Positions 42,878 through 52,314 of a stretch of 64,000 bases of DNA are shown here, in pieces (position 1 is the stretch's first letter; every line of letters starts with the position of its first letter). The DNA comes from Rhodospirillales bacterium (lineage in GTDB: Bacteria > Pseudomonadota > Alphaproteobacteria > Reyranellales > Reyranellaceae). Made by a program: the position numbers and the translations under genes. The notes below the pieces were generated by a model that saw nothing but the letters and a program-made list of their open reading frames with translations, searched no databases and was not told the origin of the DNA. Where the stretch lies: assembly GCA_016699855.1 (NCBI GenBank), contig CP064988.1:1323501-1387500 (forward strand), read 5' to 3'.

Positions 42878-43149
42878 TCAGGCGATCGAGGTGCAGCCGG
42901 CCTTCGGCCAGATCAGCCAAGAGAGAGGCCGTGGGTCGCGCGCCGAACAGCATCCTCGGGAGAAGTCGTGGCCAACCGGAAGGCTCCTGCGCAAGAGGTC
43001 CGGCGCACCGGCGAAGAGACGGCGGCCATGGCGTAGAAAAAGGACTGCATCGTCTCAGCTAAACGGATCGCAGAAAGCGCACCTCGCCCGCTGTCGGCTC
43101 GCCAGAGGGACGCCTCCTCGAAATGCTCACAGAGGGCTGCGTTCGCCCG

Positions 43150-43217
43150 TCGCGTCGAGACAAGCAGTCACCGCCGTGCTGTTCACCAACCTGTTCGATG
43201 ATGGGGAAGCTAAGAGC
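43150..43217 (+). pseudogene. Possible C-terminal fragment of a second DUF736 gene
   Basis: One plus-strand frame reads VTAVLFTNLFDDGEAKSVSG, close to the DUF736 C-terminus TAPIFANLFDDEDGEGFSL of the intact gene. No other DUF736 part is seen upstream, so at most about 20 codons remain. The rest of 42878-43149 shows nothing I can support. Confidence 0.35.
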
Positions 43218-43218
43218 G

Positions 43219-43692
43219 TCAGCGGCCCTGGTCGTGCAGGCGCCCGTCAGCAGGCGAGTAAGCGCTCCCGGTGCCCTGCCCGTCCGGCGGCGGGGCCAAC
43301 AACACAAGACGCGAGAAGGCTGTGCAACCGGAGACAACGGCGCCGACCACGGCGAATGCCGCCTGCCATACGCCGCTGGGCATGCCGATGCCGGCCAACG
43401 CAAACGACACCTGATAGCCGGCGATCGCAGCCGGGATGCCATAGAACAGACCGACAACGGCCCGGATCAGCGGCGTGCGCGTGACAGCGAAAGCGAACTG
43501 TCCAAGCGCCAAGGTCGCGCCGCCCACCAGCAATCCGACAATGAGCGCACCGATGGCGCCGGCGCCGCTGTGGAACGCCAATCCTACGGCGAGTCCGGCA
43601 AAGGTGGGCAGCGCATAGATGGCCAGCGTGAACAGCAGCCAGCAGAAGAAGCCGAGGCCTACGATGCTGAGAAGAATACCGGCAGCAAGCAT
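43219..43692 (-). CDS. Hypothetical membrane protein
   Basis: 157 residues with about five hydrophobic helices: GILLSIVGLGFFCWLLFTLAIYALPTFAGLAVGLAF, GALIVGLLVGGATLALGQFAFAV, LIRAVVGLFYGIPAAIAGYQVSFALAGIG and VWQAAFAVVGAVVSGCTAFSRLVLL. No known domain. ATG at 43690-43692 is chosen since similarity to membrane helices starts at once. Products of this kind are frequent between DUF736 and radC in related elements. Confidence 0.72.
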   Translation of the reverse strand: MLAAGILLSIVGLGFFCWLLFTLAIYALPTFAGLAVGLAFHSGAGAIGALIVGLLVGGATLALGQFAFAVTRTPLIRAVVGLFYGIPAAIAGYQVSFALAGIGMPSGVWQAAFAVVGAVVSGCTAFSRLVLLAPPPDGQGTGSAYSPADGRLHDQGR

Positions 43693-43859
43693 GGTGGATC
43701 TCCGTGACCAGGGTCGAACGGTCGCGCCTTCCACCACCACCATGGCGCCGCCGCATCTTATCAGGATTGAAAGTGGCCGAAGAGAGACTATGGGTTGCAA
43801 ATGGAAGACGCCAAGTCTCGATGACGTCGAGCAACCGCACTCGAGCCAAGGGAGGGAAA

Positions 43860-44420
43860 ATGGCGAGACCTCGACGCAAGACCGACCTGCCGGTCTCCGA
43901 AATCCGGCGCTACCTCGAGCCGGGTCCGATCGTGCTGGTCACGTCGGCGCACGGCGATGAACGCAACATCATGACCATGGGCTGGCATACAGTCATGGAG
44001 TTCACGCCATCCCTGATCGGCTGCGTGATCGCCGGCGGCAACCACAGCTTCGACCTGATTCGGCGCAGCAAGGAATGCGTCATAAACCTGCCCACCACCT
44101 CGCTCACCGACCAAGTGATCGGCGTCGGCAACACCTCCGGCGCGGAAGTCGACAAGTTCGAGAAGTTCAAGTTCACGCCTGAGAAAGCCGAGCATGTCAA
44201 AGCGCCCCTGATCGGCGAATGTCATGCCAGCTTCGAATGCAAGCTCGCCGATTCGAGCCTCGTCTCGAAATACAACTTCTTCATCTTCGAGGTGGTGAAG
44301 GCGCATGCTGCGGCCTCGCCGAAGCATCCTGAGACGCTGCATTATACCGGCGACGGCGTCTTCATGGTCGCCGGCAAGATCATCAGCCGGCGATCGCAGT
44401 TCAGACCGGGCATGCTGTAG
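43860..44420 (+). CDS. Flavin reductase family protein
   Basis: 186 residues of the FMN-binding split-barrel fold: IRRYLEPGPIVLVTSAHGDERNIMTMGWHTVMEFTPSLIGCVI, CVINLPTTSLTDQVIGVGNTSG, and FIFEVVKAHA with HYTGDGVFMVAGKIISRR at the end. Probably an FMN-dependent NAD(P)H oxidoreductase or a flavin carrier. ATG at 43860 has GGGAGGG upstream. It is the only plainly metabolic gene inside the conjugative backbone and converges on radC. Confidence 0.88.
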   Translation: MARPRRKTDLPVSEIRRYLEPGPIVLVTSAHGDERNIMTMGWHTVMEFTPSLIGCVIAGGNHSFDLIRRSKECVINLPTTSLTDQVIGVGNTSGAEVDKFEKFKFTPEKAEHVKAPLIGECHASFECKLADSSLVSKYNFFIFEVVKAHAAASPKHPETLHYTGDGVFMVAGKIISRRSQFRPGML

Positions 44421-44430
44421 AACCCGCCGA

Positions 44431-45105
44431 CTAAAGCAGTCCCAGCGACCGGAAGGAGGCATGGGTTCCGTGCCCGATCACGACATGGTCGTGCAGATCA
44501 ACGTCGAGAGCCTTGGCGGCTGCCTTCAATTCGCGCGTCATCTCGATGTCCGCCCGCGACGGCTTGGGATTCCCACTGGGATGATTGTGCACAGCGATGA
44601 GGGCAGAGGCATTGAGGACCAGGGCGCGCTTCAGGACCTCGCGCGGGTAGACGGGCGTGTGATTGACCGTGCCACGCTGCTGCACTTCGTCGGCGATCAG
44701 ATTGTTCTTCTGATCGAGGAACAGCATGCGAAACTGCTCGACCTGCTCGTAAGCCATTGCCGTCTGCAGGTAGGCGATTAGCGCCTGCCAATTGCTTAGC
44801 ACTGGCCGCCTGCGCACTTCTGCTTTGGCCATGCGGCACGCGATTTCCCGGACCAGCCGGAGCAGGGCGATGTCGTGGCCTGTCAGTCCGAAGGCGCGAA
44901 GCTGCGCTGTTTCGGCCGTGATGACGTGGCCAATGCTGGGAAAGTGCTGCAGGAGCGCCGGAGTAGAAGCCGAGCGCGGCGATGCAGCCAGCAAGCCGGC
45001 GAGCAGATCGTGCTCCGTCGTCTCTTCAGTGGTCAGGACAACAAGACTGTCACTGAGACTTCGAGCAGGCGACGCAGACGCAAGAGCCGAAGATGATGCA
45101 GACAT
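44431..45105 (-). CDS. RadC/JAB-domain protein
   Basis: 224 residues. After a variable N-terminus comes a short helix-hairpin-helix-like part and the JAB1/MPN fold with QFRMLFLDQKNNLIADEVQQRGTVNHTPVYPREVL and the metal motif HNHPSGNPKPSRADIEMT. RadC proteins of mobile elements have no settled function. A GAGAGAG-loop hairpin lies upstream at 45134-45165. Confidence 0.9.
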   Translation of the reverse strand: MSASSSALASASPARSLSDSLVVLTTEETTEHDLLAGLLAASPRSASTPALLQHFPSIGHVITAETAQLRAFGLTGHDIALLRLVREIACRMAKAEVRRRPVLSNWQALIAYLQTAMAYEQVEQFRMLFLDQKNNLIADEVQQRGTVNHTPVYPREVLKRALVLNASALIAVHNHPSGNPKPSRADIEMTRELKAAAKALDVDLHDHVVIGHGTHASFRSLGLL

Positions 45106-45133
45106 GGATCGGTTCCGGAGAGCAGGACGGGAC

Positions 45134-45165
45134 GAGCCAGGCCGCTCTCTCAGGCCCTTCGGCTC
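45134..45165 (-). promoter_or_regulatory. GAGAGAG-loop hairpin leader before radC
   Basis: Outer arms GAGCC (45134-45138) and GGCTC (45161-45165), inner arms GGCC (45140-45143) and GGCC (45153-45156). On the transcribed strand the loop reads TGAGAGAGC. It begins 28 bases before the radC start. Similar hairpins precede the strawberry-notch gene and parB. Confidence 0.5.
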
Positions 45166-45284
45166 ACCCGCCTTCAGCCATCCTCTTGCTCTTGACGGTC
45201 CGGCCTCCCTCGTCGGGCCAGAACGACGCGCAATGGACGCGCAGGGACCAGGCGCGCCTTTCGCGCGCCCGGGAAACCTGTTGC

Positions 45285-45311
45285 GAAAAGGAAGCGGCGC
45301 TCACGCGCCGC
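45285..45311 (-). terminator. Probable intrinsic terminator at the end of the DUF2493 gene
   Basis: On the minus strand GCGGCGC-GTGA-GCGCCGC is followed by TTCCTTTTC. The stem spans the DUF2493 stop codon, so gene end and terminator are fused. Confidence 0.5.
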
Positions 45312-46236
45312 CCGAGCCGAAGCGCCAGATCGGGATGCCGAGCTTGCGCGCCTTGTCGGCGAGGTTCTCCTGGATGCCAGAGCCCGGGAACACGATGACG
45401 CCTATCGGCAATATCTCCAGGATCTGGTCGTTGCGCTTGAAGGGTGCGGCCTTTGCGTGACGGGTCCAGTCGGGCTTGAACGGAACGTGCGTCACCTTGC
45501 GGCTGTCGGCCCAACGGGCAGCGATGCGCTCGGCGCCCGTCGGCGAGCCACCGTGCAGCAGGACCATGCCGGGATGCTTGGCGTGGACCTTGTCGAGCGT
45601 GGCCCAGATGAGCTGGTGGTCGTTGCAATCGACACCGCCGGTGAAGGCGATCTTGGGACCGGCAGGAACGAGGAGTTCGGTTTCGGCCCGGCGCCGGGCT
45701 GCCAGGAACTCGCGGCTGTCGATCATGGCGGCGGTGAGAGCGCGATGGTTGACCATCGAGCCGGTGCGTGGCCGCCAAGCCGAGCCGGTGTGGGCCTCGA
45801 AGCGCTCGGCGGCCTGATCGCGGAAGAGCTCCATGGCATTGCGACGCTCGATCAGGGTCAGTCCCTCGGCGACGAAACGCTCCAGCTCTACCGAGCGGAT
45901 CTCCGAGCCGTTCTGCTCCTTCTGGCTGCGCCGCTGCGCCTGCTCGTTGCCGTCGAGCTCGCGCTCGATCCGGTCGACGGCGCGGTGGAACAGGTTGACG
46001 GTCGACCACAGCAGGTCCTCGAGGTCGGGCTCGAGGCGGGTGTCGGTGAGGGTCGAAACCAGCGCATCGAAGATGTCGACGACCGCGCCGGCGATGGTCG
46101 GGGCTTCGGGCAGTGGTCTCGGATCAGGCTCGTCCTGGAAGGGGCGGTGGCCGTAGAGCTGCAGCTCGGTGAGGACGTGATCGGTCGGGGATGACGCGTG
46201 CAAGGGCTCGAATTCGGGATCGTCGTTGGTCGCCAT
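45301..46236 (-). CDS. DUF2493 protein (SLOG-like)
   Basis: 311 residues. The first 180 are helical and charged (DTRLEPDLEDLLWSTVNLFHRAVDRIERELDG). From about 195 comes DUF2493: KIAFTGGVDCNDHQLIWATLDKVHAKHPGMVLLHGGSPTGAERIAARWAD and IGVIVFPGSGIQENLADKARKLGIPIWRFG. The Rossmann-like SLOG fold binds nucleotides or related ligands in other families. A structured leader stands upstream (46261-46428). Confidence 0.88.
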   Translation of the reverse strand: MATNDDPEFEPLHASSPTDHVLTELQLYGHRPFQDEPDPRPLPEAPTIAGAVVDIFDALVSTLTDTRLEPDLEDLLWSTVNLFHRAVDRIERELDGNEQAQRRSQKEQNGSEIRSVELERFVAEGLTLIERRNAMELFRDQAAERFEAHTGSAWRPRTGSMVNHRALTAAMIDSREFLAARRRAETELLVPAGPKIAFTGGVDCNDHQLIWATLDKVHAKHPGMVLLHGGSPTGAERIAARWADSRKVTHVPFKPDWTRHAKAAPFKRNDQILEILPIGVIVFPGSGIQENLADKARKLGIPIWRFGSGGA

Positions 46237-46260
46237 GATGCTGTCCTTTGTCGGATCGGG

Positions 46261-46428
46261 CCGCGCCCATCGCGGCCTTCGTAGGCGTCGACAGACGGCG
46301 GGCGGAACGGTCCCGCACCGCGCTTGCGGCCGGAGCGCAGCGGAGGACGGCGGGCCGAGGCTTTCTTGCCTCGCGAGGAATGCCGGCGCAGCCGGCTGGG
46401 GAAGAAAGCCGCAGGCCCGCCGTTGCGG
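46261..46428 (-). promoter_or_regulatory. Structured leader element, copy 2 (before DUF2493)
   Basis: Second copy of the leader found before DUF736. Outer arms CGGCGGGCC (46348-46356) and GGCCCGCCG (46414-46422), inner arms GGCTTTCTT (46359-46367) and AAGAAAGCC (46402-46410), palindrome CCTCGCGAGG (46369-46378), hairpin GCCGGC-GCA-GCCGGC (46382-46396), and CCGCG-CCCAT-CGCGG (46261-46275) next to the gene. The main stem lies about 112 bases before the start codon, as in copy 1. The 302-base gap contains no gene. Confidence 0.6.
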
Positions 46429-46538
46429 GAGCGGGCTGCCTGCCGTCCGATCGCCCCTCTAGAAAGCCGGGGCGCGCTCCCGTCCGATCCGAAGGGCAGA
46501 AGAGCGACCGATGACGAAGGGACCCGCCGTGTCCGTGT

Positions 46539-47579
46539 TCATCCCGTCACGGCCGAGGCCAGGAAGCGCTCCATATCCTGCGGGACGAGCTGCCGGCGCA
46601 CCGATGCCCGGAGCCCTTCGATTCCGAGGCGACGGAGATCGTCATTGAAGTCGTCGAAGCAGGGCGACAGGACGAACGGCTCGATCCCGGCGGCGTCCGC
46701 GCGGTTGCACAGGGTGGCCTTCGCAGCATCGCCGGCCGGGTCGGCATCGCGAGCGACATAGAGACGGCGCAGTGTCGATGGAAGCAGCAGAGCGGCGAGG
46801 TGGTTGGCCGAGAGCGCGGCCACCATCGGCAGGGTCGGCAGGATCATGCGCAGCGACAACATGGTCTCGATCCCTTCGCCGGCAGCCATGACGTCGTGGG
46901 CCACACCGAAGCGGACACCGTGCCCGAGAAGATGGCCCATTGCCCGTCGTGGTGAAGCGATCGGCGCCTTGTCGTGGCCTGACGGATCGAGCCAGGTGCG
47001 GTGTGCTCCGGTGATCGTGCCGCCAGGATCGGTGACGGCGGCTATCAGTGCCGGCCAAGTCTCGATCGGGCTGTCCTCGTCGGGCCGGTAGTAGCAGTGT
47101 GGATGGAAGCGCAGCGGATCACCGTGAGCCACTGTCGTGATTCCGCGATTGTGCAGGTAGCTCTGCGCCAAGGTGCCCATGATCGGCCGAGAGATGGCAT
47201 AGAGACGGCGAGCGGATTCCGGCGAGCCACGAGGTGCAGGATATCGATCCTGCCGGGCAATGAGGGGGGCCGGCGGCAACGCGAGGAATGCGCGCGCCTC
47301 GTTCAGCGTATCGCGCAGGCGATCGAGGCCTCGATTGAGGGCGATCAAGTCCAGCAGATCACCATGCTCTCCGGTGGCCGAGTCGGTCCAATGCCCGGCA
47401 GCACCTTTGCCATGGTCCGGACCGCTCAAGCGGACGAACAGGCTGCGGCCCTTCGTGTTGGTGACATCGCCGACCAGCCAGTAGCGACCTTCGCGACGGC
47501 CATTGGAGAGATAGTGACGGCACACCGCTTCTGCATTGCGCGCGAGACGGCGGGCCAGGTCGGCGGCAGGCGACGACAT
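46539..47579 (-). CDS. Toprim-domain (primase/helicase-like) protein
   Basis: 346 residues. Residues 1-160 match the DUF7146-type N-terminus (YWLVGDVTNTKGRSLFVRLSGPDHGKGAAGHWTDSATGEHGDLLDLI); the Toprim domain follows, with the metal residues in AAGEGIETMLSLR and YVARDADPAGDAAK. Probably primes or assists DNA synthesis in the recipient. It follows the strawberry-notch gene by 10 bases. Confidence 0.9.
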   Translation of the reverse strand: MSSPAADLARRLARNAEAVCRHYLSNGRREGRYWLVGDVTNTKGRSLFVRLSGPDHGKGAAGHWTDSATGEHGDLLDLIALNRGLDRLRDTLNEARAFLALPPAPLIARQDRYPAPRGSPESARRLYAISRPIMGTLAQSYLHNRGITTVAHGDPLRFHPHCYYRPDEDSPIETWPALIAAVTDPGGTITGAHRTWLDPSGHDKAPIASPRRAMGHLLGHGVRFGVAHDVMAAGEGIETMLSLRMILPTLPMVAALSANHLAALLLPSTLRRLYVARDADPAGDAAKATLCNRADAAGIEPFVLSPCFDDFNDDLRRLGIEGLRASVRRQLVPQDMERFLASAVTG

Positions 47580-47589
47580 GGCCGCGCCC

Positions 47590-50500
47590 TTACGCGGCTG
47601 CCCGATCGGCGATGCGCACGATCGGATAGCGTTCCATCAGCCCGGCGAGAATCGAAGGGCCGGCGGCGTCGGTCGGCACGAACAGCCGCAGCTTCCAGGC
47701 GATGATCTCGGACATCAGCCCCATCGCCCTGAAGCGACTCACCATGCCGTCGGTGAAGCCGCAGAGCTCCACCCGGTTCAGCCCCATCACCCTGGAGCGG
47801 CGGACGCTCAGTCCGTCTTGCAGCTCGAGGATGGTTCGACCGTCGAGCACGGAGGCCCAGGCATCCGCCCGCGCGAGGCTCACGCCATCGGCGCAGACGG
47901 CCTGCGCCACCCAGGTTGGCGACACCAGCCGACCGATGACGCGCTCACCCGCATCGGTCTGCAGGCGGTAGACCCGCATGGACTCGTCCGGCAGCCGTTT
48001 CCAGATCGGCAGCAGCAGTCCGGTGACGATATGGAGCTCGCTCTCCGTGAGAGGAGGTATCTCGGCGAGCTCACGTGCCCAGGCCTGGGCAAAGGCAGCT
48101 TGATCCGACCGTCGCCAGTGCGACTGCTCGAGGGCCGCCATCGAAAGGGTTGTCCGCTCCATCGGACGCACGAGCCGTACGCGGCGTTCGACCTCGCCGT
48201 CATCCAGCATGACGCTGGGCGCCGGCACCTGTACCGCCGGCCGGCCCGACTGCGCATTGACGAGCAGGACCGCGCGAGGATCGCCGGCCCGGTCCAATGC
48301 CTCGGTCAGGGGAAGAGGCTGATTGCGCTCCTGGCGGCGGACAGTGAATACCTGCGTCTCGGCGCCGGTCGTCGGATGGACATGGACCACTTGGCGCTGG
48401 GTCACCGCTAGGCTCTCCGCGGTCAACGTCTCGACGCCGACGTCGTAGGTGCCGGAGGTGCGTGCCCCTTCGATCTTCGCGCGCAGCAGATCCTCGAACA
48501 CGCCGAACAGCGTGTTCTGAAGATCGATGGTGAGTGCCAGCAAGCGGTTGAGGAACGTCGTGATCGGCGGCAGCTCCTCGCGCAGGCTGCCGTCCTGGTC
48601 GGTCAGGTGCAGGCCGGTCGCCGCCTGGAAGGCCTCCAGCGAGCAACCTTCGACCTTGCCGGCGAACAACAGGAGATAGAGCTGGCGCAAGGCGGCTCGA
48701 CCGTAGGGCGATTCGAGATTGTCGTCGGCCCGGAACAGGCCCTGGCCGCCGGTCTGGCGCTGGCCCTTGGTGATGGCGCCCAGGGTGTCGAGGCGGCGGG
48801 CGATGGTCGACAGGAAGCGCTTCTCGGCCTTCACGTCCGTGGCAATCGGCCGAAACAGGGGTGGCTGGGCCTGGTTGGTGCGGTTGCTGCGTCCCAGCCC
48901 CTGGATGGCCGTGTCGGCCTTCCAGCCGGCCTCCAACAGGTAGTGAACACGCAGGCGCTGGTTCCGGGCCGAAAGGTCGGCGTGGTAGGAGCGGCCGGTG
49001 CCGCCGGCATCGCTGAACACCAGGATGCGCTTGTCGTCGTCCATGAAGGCCTGCGCCTCGGCGAGATTCGCCGAACCTGCACGGTTCTCCACGCAGAGGC
49101 GTTCCCCCTTGCGGACGATCCGACGTGACCGACCCGTCACCTCGGCGACCAGGTGGGTGCCGAAACGCTGCACGATCTGGTCGAGCGCGCCCTGCACCGG
49201 TGACAGCGACGCCAGCCGCTCGATCAGCCGATCGCGACGCTCGACGGCGTCGCGGCACTGCACGGGCTGACCGTCGCGATAAACCGGCCGGGAGGAAAGA
49301 TTGCCGTCGCCATCGGTGAAGGGCTCGAAGAGTTGGGTCGGGAAGCTGTGCGCCAGGTAGTCGAGCACGTACTCGCGCGGCGTGATGTCGACTTGCACGT
49401 CGCCCCACTCCTCGGTCGGGATGTCGGCAAGCCGCCGCTCCATCAGGGCCTCGCCGGTGGAGACGATCTGGATGACGGCGGCATGCCCGGCTTCAAGGTC
49501 GTGCTCGATGGCCCGCATCAGCGTCGGCGTCTTCATCGACGTGATCAGGTGCGAGAAGAACCGCTGCTTGGCGGATTCGAAGGCCGAGCGCGCGGCTGAC
49601 TTCGCCTGCGCGTTGAGCGCGCCGCGCTCGCCGGTGACGTTGGCAGCCTGGAGCGCGGCATCCAGGTTATTGTGGATGACCTGGAACGCACCCGCATACG
49701 CGTCGTAGATGCGGATCTGCTCCGGCGTGAGCGAGTGCTCGACCAGCTCGTACTCGACACCCTCGTAGGACAGGGAGCGGGCGGCATAAAGGCCCAGCGC
49801 CTTGAGATCGCGGGCGAGCACCTCCATCGCGGCAACGCCGCCAGCCTCGATCGCTTGGACGAACTCGGCCCGCGTCGCGAAGGGGAAGTCCTCGCCGCCC
49901 CAGAGGCCCAGCCGCTGCGCGTAAGAGAGGTTGTGCACGGTGGTCGCGCCCGTGGCGGACACGTAGACGACGCGGGCATTGGGCAGGGCATGCTGCAGGC
50001 GCAGGCCGGCACGGCCCTGCTGAGACGGCGCCTGATCGCCGCGCTCGCCCTTGCCCCCGGCGGCATTGGCCATGGCATGGCTTTCGTCGAACACGATCAC
50101 TCCGTCGAAGTCCGACCCCAGCCAATCGACGATCTGCTGGACCCGCGAAACCCTTTCCTCGCGCGCGTCGGTCCGTAGCGTGGCGTAGGTGGTAAAAAGG
50201 ATGCCCTGCTCCAGCCGGATCGGCGTACCCTGGCGGAAGCGGGCGAGCGGCGTGATCAGCAGCCGCTCCATGCCGAGCGCAGACCAGTCGCGCTGGGCGT
50301 CCTCGATCAGCTTGTCGGACTTCGACACCCACACCGCACGGCGCCGGCCCTGTAGCCAGTTGTCCAGAAGGATGCCGGCGACCTGGCGGCCCTTGCCGGC
50401 GCCGGTGCCGTCGCCCAGCATCCAGCCTCGCCGGAAGCGCACCGCGTTCTCGGCCTCATCAGGCGCGGCCGAGACGACGTCGAAGGTCTCGTCGACTGAC

Positions 50501-51915
50501 CACGAACCCGCGAGGTGCCCGCCATGGGCATCGCCGGCATAGATCACACTCTCAAGCTGCGCGTCGGACAAAAGGCCGTCGGTGATGACCTTGGCCGGTA
50601 GCCGCGGCCGATAGCTGGGCTTGGGGGGTGCGACAGACGCCATGGCCGCCGACTGCACGAGCCGTGTTGGATGCGACTGCGCACCGACGATCCGGATCGC
50701 CTGCAGCTCGTATCCTTCATACAGCGCCTCGGTGAGGCTGCTGTTCTCGGCCGGCTTCCAATCGACGGTTTCGTAGGCGAGCTCGATGCCAGCTCGTTCG
50801 AATGCTGCCGGTGTGACGGTTGTTGGCCGTGACGAAGAACCGGGCTTGGCACGAAGCGGGCCAAGCCGAGCGGCTGCTCGCTCGGAAGAGACACCATCGA
50901 CCCGTGAGCGCGGTGGGAGGTGCTGCAGCACCCAGGAGAGCAGCGTCGCCACATCGGGTGCCATCCCAGGCGATGCCGGAAACGAGCTGGGATCCTCGGC
51001 CGGCCTGCGATCGATGACGGTCAGGCGGGTATCAGCCGTCGTGCCGTGCCGGGCATAGACGCGCCCATCGATCGCTGCCGAGAACACGACGCGACCGCGC
51101 TCCTGCAGGCGCACGAATCCGTCGCGCCAGGATGGATTGTCCGGCGAGAGACTGGCGCCGGTGATGGTGACCAGGCGCCCACCTTGGGCAAGGCGGGCAA
51201 GCGCCGACGAGACATGGCGCAGGGCAGCATCCGCCACCGGTCCGTCGACGTGTGCCGCAACCGAAAACGGCGGATTCATCAGCGCGACGCTCGGCACCAT
51301 CGCCGCATCCAGATGGTCATGGATGTGGGCCGCGTCATGCCGGGTGATGTCGAGATCGGGAAAGAGCCGGCCCAGCAACGCGGCGCGCGTGTCGGCCAGC
51401 TCGTTCAGGACAAGGCGGCCGCCGGCGAGCTCGGCAAGGATCGCCAGCAGGCCGGTGCCGGCCGATGGCTCGAGGACAACGTCGTTCGGGGTGATCGCGG
51501 CCGCTGCCGCGACGACGAACGCCAGATCCACCGGCGTCGAGAACTGCTGCAACGCCTGGCTCTCCTGCGAGCGGCGCGTATGCGTAGGCAGCAGCGCCAC
51601 GATCTTGCCCAGCATCCGCAAGACACCTGCGGGTGAAGCGGCCTGAGCGCGGATCGCGGGGCCAAATTTGCGGAGGAAGAGAATGGTCGCAGCCTCACAG
51701 GCCTCGTACGCGGTCTTCCAATCCCAGGCGCCGTCGGCGTCAGAGCCGCCGAAGGCGTGCTCCATGGCGGCACGCAGGAGAACCGCGTCGATGCGCCGGC
51801 CGCGTTCGAGATCGGGGAGAAGACGGTGCGCCGCAGCGATGATGCCGACGGACGAACCAAGGCTCGGCGCGAGCGGGTGCAGCGGCGCAGGAGCCGGGAG
51901 AGGAAGGACAGACAT
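47590..51915 (-). CDS. Strawberry-notch-like helicase with methyltransferase domain
   Basis: 1441 residues. The N-terminal third is an N6-adenine-methyltransferase-like domain (LEPSAGTGLLAILAELAGG near 165 and ALMNPPFSVAAH near 230). The central part is a superfamily 2 helicase: RGWMLGDGTGAGKGRQVAGI (Walker A), VIVFDESHAM (DEAH-like box), then VYVSATGATTVHNLSY; the C-terminal helicase lobe has RILVFSDAGGTGRSYHADL and GLGRSNRTNQAQPPLF. ATG at 51913-51915 is used. Proteins of this family are constant in these elements; action on incoming DNA is plausible but unproved. Confidence 0.92.
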   Translation of the reverse strand: MSVLPLPAPAPLHPLAPSLGSSVGIIAAAHRLLPDLERGRRIDAVLLRAAMEHAFGGSDADGAWDWKTAYEACEAATILFLRKFGPAIRAQAASPAGVLRMLGKIVALLPTHTRRSQESQALQQFSTPVDLAFVVAAAAAITPNDVVLEPSAGTGLLAILAELAGGRLVLNELADTRAALLGRLFPDLDITRHDAAHIHDHLDAAMVPSVALMNPPFSVAAHVDGPVADAALRHVSSALARLAQGGRLVTITGASLSPDNPSWRDGFVRLQERGRVVFSAAIDGRVYARHGTTADTRLTVIDRRPAEDPSSFPASPGMAPDVATLLSWVLQHLPPRSRVDGVSSERAAARLGPLRAKPGSSSRPTTVTPAAFERAGIELAYETVDWKPAENSSLTEALYEGYELQAIRIVGAQSHPTRLVQSAAMASVAPPKPSYRPRLPAKVITDGLLSDAQLESVIYAGDAHGGHLAGSWSVDETFDVVSAAPDEAENAVRFRRGWMLGDGTGAGKGRQVAGILLDNWLQGRRRAVWVSKSDKLIEDAQRDWSALGMERLLITPLARFRQGTPIRLEQGILFTTYATLRTDAREERVSRVQQIVDWLGSDFDGVIVFDESHAMANAAGGKGERGDQAPSQQGRAGLRLQHALPNARVVYVSATGATTVHNLSYAQRLGLWGGEDFPFATRAEFVQAIEAGGVAAMEVLARDLKALGLYAARSLSYEGVEYELVEHSLTPEQIRIYDAYAGAFQVIHNNLDAALQAANVTGERGALNAQAKSAARSAFESAKQRFFSHLITSMKTPTLMRAIEHDLEAGHAAVIQIVSTGEALMERRLADIPTEEWGDVQVDITPREYVLDYLAHSFPTQLFEPFTDGDGNLSSRPVYRDGQPVQCRDAVERRDRLIERLASLSPVQGALDQIVQRFGTHLVAEVTGRSRRIVRKGERLCVENRAGSANLAEAQAFMDDDKRILVFSDAGGTGRSYHADLSARNQRLRVHYLLEAGWKADTAIQGLGRSNRTNQAQPPLFRPIATDVKAEKRFLSTIARRLDTLGAITKGQRQTGGQGLFRADDNLESPYGRAALRQLYLLLFAGKVEGCSLEAFQAATGLHLTDQDGSLREELPPITTFLNRLLALTIDLQNTLFGVFEDLLRAKIEGARTSGTYDVGVETLTAESLAVTQRQVVHVHPTTGAETQVFTVRRQERNQPLPLTEALDRAGDPRAVLLVNAQSGRPAVQVPAPSVMLDDGEVERRVRLVRPMERTTLSMAALEQSHWRRSDQAAFAQAWARELAEIPPLTESELHIVTGLLLPIWKRLPDESMRVYRLQTDAGERVIGRLVSPTWVAQAVCADGVSLARADAWASVLDGRTILELQDGLSVRRSRVMGLNRVELCGFTDGMVSRFRAMGLMSEIIAWKLRLFVPTDAAGPSILAGLMERYPIVRIADRAAA

Positions 51916-51946
51916 TGGAGGAGACCTCGGGAGAGCGGGAACGGGC

Positions 51947-51982
51947 GAGCCGTGAGGCGCTCTCTCTGGGACCCGCCGGCTC
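51947..51982 (-). promoter_or_regulatory. GAGAGAG-loop hairpin leader before the strawberry-notch gene
   Basis: Outer arms GAGCCG (51947-51952) and CGGCTC (51977-51982), inner GGCG and CGCC, loop reading AGAGAGAG on the transcribed strand. The flanks (CGGG, CGAGCC, GCTCTCTC) align with the radC leader, and the distance to the start codon (31 bases) is almost the same. Confidence 0.5.
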
Positions 51983-52035
51983 AAACCCGTCCCGGCCGTC
52001 CTCTGCCTCTCATCGTGTCGAAGACGAAGAACGCC

Positions 52036-52311
52036 CTATCTGTGCGATATCGCCGCCATGAAGGCCACCAGCGCCTTCCAATTGCCCGTCATCTTTCGGG
52101 CGGCAAGAAAGATCTGGAAGTGGGCGACATTCACGTCGATGAAGGCCGGGCGAAAGCCCTTCGCCTCCTCCTGTTGCTGCCGCGTCGCCCAGAAGACGTG
52201 CCACAGGTCATATGTTGCGGGGAAAGTCGCCTCATTCCGCATCAATGCGCGCAACGTCGCAAAATCCGGCTGCGCTACCCGTGGCATCAGGAACACCTTT
52301 CGCTCGACCAT
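52036..52311 (-). CDS. Small conserved hypothetical protein
   Basis: 91 residues: MPRVAQPDFATLRALMRNEATFPATYDLWHVFWATRQQQ and FIDVNVAHFQIFLAARKMTGNWKALVAFMAAISHR. A short protein of unknown function usually found between parB and the strawberry-notch gene. ATG at 52309-52311 or the internal ATG at 52287 may be the start. A ten-base inverted repeat stands right before it. Confidence 0.7.
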   Translation of the reverse strand: MVERKVFLMPRVAQPDFATLRALMRNEATFPATYDLWHVFWATRQQQEEAKGFRPAFIDVNVAHFQIFLAARKMTGNWKALVAFMAAISHR

Positions 52312-52314
52312 CCT

